Origin: Heliorestis convoluta
Lineage (GTDB): Bacteria > Bacillota > Desulfitobacteriia > Heliobacteriales > Heliobacteriaceae
DNA length: 64,000 bases
NCBI RefSeq assembly: GCF_009649955.1
Contig: NZ_CP045875.1
Location: 2,213,501 to 2,277,500 of the forward strand
Reading direction: 5' to 3'
Position numbers and translations under genes: made by a program. The notes beneath the pieces were generated by a model, which was not told the DNA's origin, made no database searches, and saw only the letters and a program-made list of their open reading frames with translations. Shown here in pieces: positions 62,726 to 64,000 of this stretch (positions are counted from its first letter, which is position 1; every line of letters begins with the position of its first letter).

Positions 62726-63473
62726 AAAACAAAAGAGGCATGACAATAAGTTGATTAAAAACGTGGGTCAGCATGTGTGCTAAAATTGCATAGGCTAACC
62801 CACTTTTCCAATAAAGATAGCCAAATCCAATACCTGCAAGGCCGTTTAATAGAAATGCTCGAATAATAATCGGCGTTGATAGCCCTAGCAGGACCGACGT
62901 AGCTGGCAAATGACCAGCAGCAAAAATCAACGCTGCTAAAAGTATTGCACTTACATAGATCCAGGAAGGAATAGACTCTTCTTTATTAGCTCTTGCGAAT
63001 AATCTCCAAAGAACAAAGACGATTAAAGATATTAAAAAGAGTCTCATCATTAATTCTTCAACAATACCACCGTATAAAACACTAGAGATAAAGTACCACA
63101 GTGAAAAACGATAAGTTTCGATCTGGTGAGGTAGATATGGAGCAAATACATACTTATCAAAACCGGACAACGTGATAGCCAAAACCGTTGCAATTATGAA
63201 AGCTATTATTACACTATTTTTTTCATATCTAAAATTTAAGCTTAAATGTACTTTCCTGGCCAATTTAAGTCCAACAAATGAAGAAATGAAAGCATATATA
63301 GCTGTTTGTACTGTGGAAATGACTAGCAGTATTTCTGTTGAGCCAAGTTGAGCCACAATCTGTTGTCTTACTTCTTCAGTCGCAGCTGATAGTTGAAAAT
63401 ATCCTAAAGAAAAACCTGCAGCAAGTCCTATCAGTGTAAAAAGAAGGCTTATCTTTAGATCGTTGTTTTTCAT
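62724..63473 (-). CDS. CPBP-family intramembrane metalloprotease
   Basis: A 249-residue membrane protein with about seven hydrophobic segments. The CPBP (Abi) motifs are GGIVEELMMRLF (EExxxR), FAAGHLPAT and HMLTHVFNQ. Such proteases process prenylated proteins, peptides or bacteriocins; the target here is unknown. GGAGG is upstream of the ATG at 63473, although it is rather far (about 14 nt); a TTG at 63494 would place the site inside the gene. Confidence 0.88.
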   Translation of the reverse strand: MKNNDLKISLLFTLIGLAAGFSLGYFQLSAATEEVRQQIVAQLGSTEILLVISTVQTAIYAFISSFVGLKLARKVHLSLNFRYEKNSVIIAFIIATVLAITLSGFDKYVFAPYLPHQIETYRFSLWYFISSVLYGGIVEELMMRLFLISLIVFVLWRLFARANKEESIPSWIYVSAILLAALIFAAGHLPATSVLLGLSTPIIIRAFLLNGLAGIGFGYLYWKSGLAYAILAHMLTHVFNQLIVMPLLF

Positions 63474-63552
63474 AGTTCCGTTCTTTTCCTCCAAATAAAA
63501 CGATTCTTAGTTAGGCCTGTGTACCAGAATCCCTTTTTATGTGAATATTGTG

Positions 63553-63690
63553 CTAAAAAAGGAAATATTGAGCCAAATCATACCAACCCTTCTGTTTATC
63601 CCAGGGAATCGCTGTTTGAGCGACTAACGTAGCCTCTAAGGCATCACCATCGGGACCGGCAACAATTCGTGGTCTTTTCTGTTCGGTCAT
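63553..63690 (-). CDS. Small hypothetical protein
   Basis: A 45-residue frame (MTEQKRPRIVAGPDGDALE, ending KGWYDLAQYFLF) with AGAGGTG 7 nt before its ATG. It has no recognised family. Its composition looks protein-like (polar start, aromatic end). It is divergent from anything to the right in the window. Confidence 0.45.
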   Translation of the reverse strand: MTEQKRPRIVAGPDGDALEATLVAQTAIPWDKQKGWYDLAQYFLF

Positions 63691-64000
63691 TACATTCACC
63701 TCTGCAAGTAGGATACCCGAGCTAGTTTAGCTTATCAGTACATCTTCAGATAGCTTAAACCAATTGATCGACCCTTCAATTGGAATGATAAAAGCGAAGG
63801 GTGAAAGATCGACTCATGCTGTTCTGGCGGAATACCGATGCTGCCGTATCTCCTAGTCCAAATGAGATGACCCTTCTCTCAATATTAATACAAAGGTCAC
63901 AGGTTAAAAATCTTCTTAACCTGTGACCTTTTATGCATTAAGGCTCTCTATCTTGAAATTTCGCTTTTTAAGTATATGCACAACACTTCTTGTATTTTTT
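63691..64000. other. Right-edge intergenic stretch
   Basis: It has an imperfect inverted pair GATCGACCCTTC and GAAGGGTGAAAGATCG (63769-63814). AAAGGTCACAGGTTAA (63892-63907) pairs with TTAACCTGTGACCTTTT (63916-63932), a strong terminator. A 38-residue frame from ATG 63813 has no further support. No gene is recognised. Confidence 0.5.

Noticed and set aside
63813-63926. Small frame near the right edge
   Set aside because: It ends inside a terminator hairpin and has no further support.

Overview
The window reads as the chromosome of an endospore-forming, anaerobic, low-to-mid GC Firmicute of the Clostridia. The evidence is a SpoVAF/GerA-type spore germination protein, a sporulation-kinase-like PAS histidine kinase, split B12-dependent methionine synthase, an electron-bifurcating type [FeFe] hydrogenase next to a complete membrane-bound [NiFe] uptake hydrogenase operon, Gram-positive style ribosome binding sites with frequent TTG/GTG starts, and TPP and c-di-AMP riboswitches. 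A heliobacterium (Heliorestis-like) is my best guess, but this is an inference and no phototrophy or nitrogenase structural gene lies in the window.

Layout. 1-3.8 kb: 3' part of a response-regulator diguanylate cyclase, a slipin, and a c-di-AMP (ydaO) riboswitch with terminator in front of a long KamA-family radical SAM enzyme whose substrate-pocket residues match glutamate 2,3-aminomutase. 4.1-9.9 kb (minus): DUF389 and DUF2179-type membrane proteins, ablB-ablA (N-epsilon-acetyl-beta-lysine synthesis) behind a second c-di-AMP riboswitch, and an HD-GYP phosphodiesterase. 10.1-13.7 kb: TPP riboswitch and thiC-thiL-thiD. 14.3-18.4 kb: hydCBA [FeFe] hydrogenase. 18.6-23.9 kb: a soluble MCP-like protein with reversed domain order, an FMN-type glutamate synthase, and an xpaC-telA pair. 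24-27.2 kb (minus): a TRAP-TAXI transporter. 27.5-36.3 kb: DsrE, MetF-like, ferritin-like, a frameshifted sfsA-DUF123 fusion, metH with its separate activation protein, and an aldehyde dehydrogenase. 36.4-43.8 kb: tandem HD-GYP, an RND efflux pair, a PHP phosphoesterase and a YgbA-like protein. 44.2-54.4 kb (minus): hupSLCD-hypABFCDE plus one unknown gene. 54.7-64 kb: SpoVAF-like, a frameshifted dam, a PAS kinase, a frameshifted NifX-like gene, a cupin, an MCP, a CPBP protease and small hypotheticals.

Two things stand out. (1) Two ~400-bp intergenic units (13.7 and 19.75 kb) and a truncated relative (3.9 kb) carry a long hairpin with a conserved core and visible compensatory base changes. They look like an undescribed structured RNA or repeat family; I cannot match them to a named one. 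(2) Both 2,3-aminomutase-family genes sit behind c-di-AMP riboswitches. One makes beta-lysine for N-epsilon-acetyl-beta-lysine; the other carries the Asp-to-Lys and Asp-to-Asn changes of glutamate 2,3-aminomutase, so beta-glutamate is its likely product. This suggests a c-di-AMP controlled beta-amino-acid osmolyte regulon.

Three genes (sfsA-DUF123, dam, NifX-like) are each broken by one small indel with intact flanking frames. They may be recent pseudogenes or sequence errors. c-di-GMP turnover genes (one GGDEF, two HD-GYP) and two chemoreceptor-type proteins point to a motile, signalling-rich cell. I saw no tRNA, rRNA, CRISPR array or intact insertion sequence.
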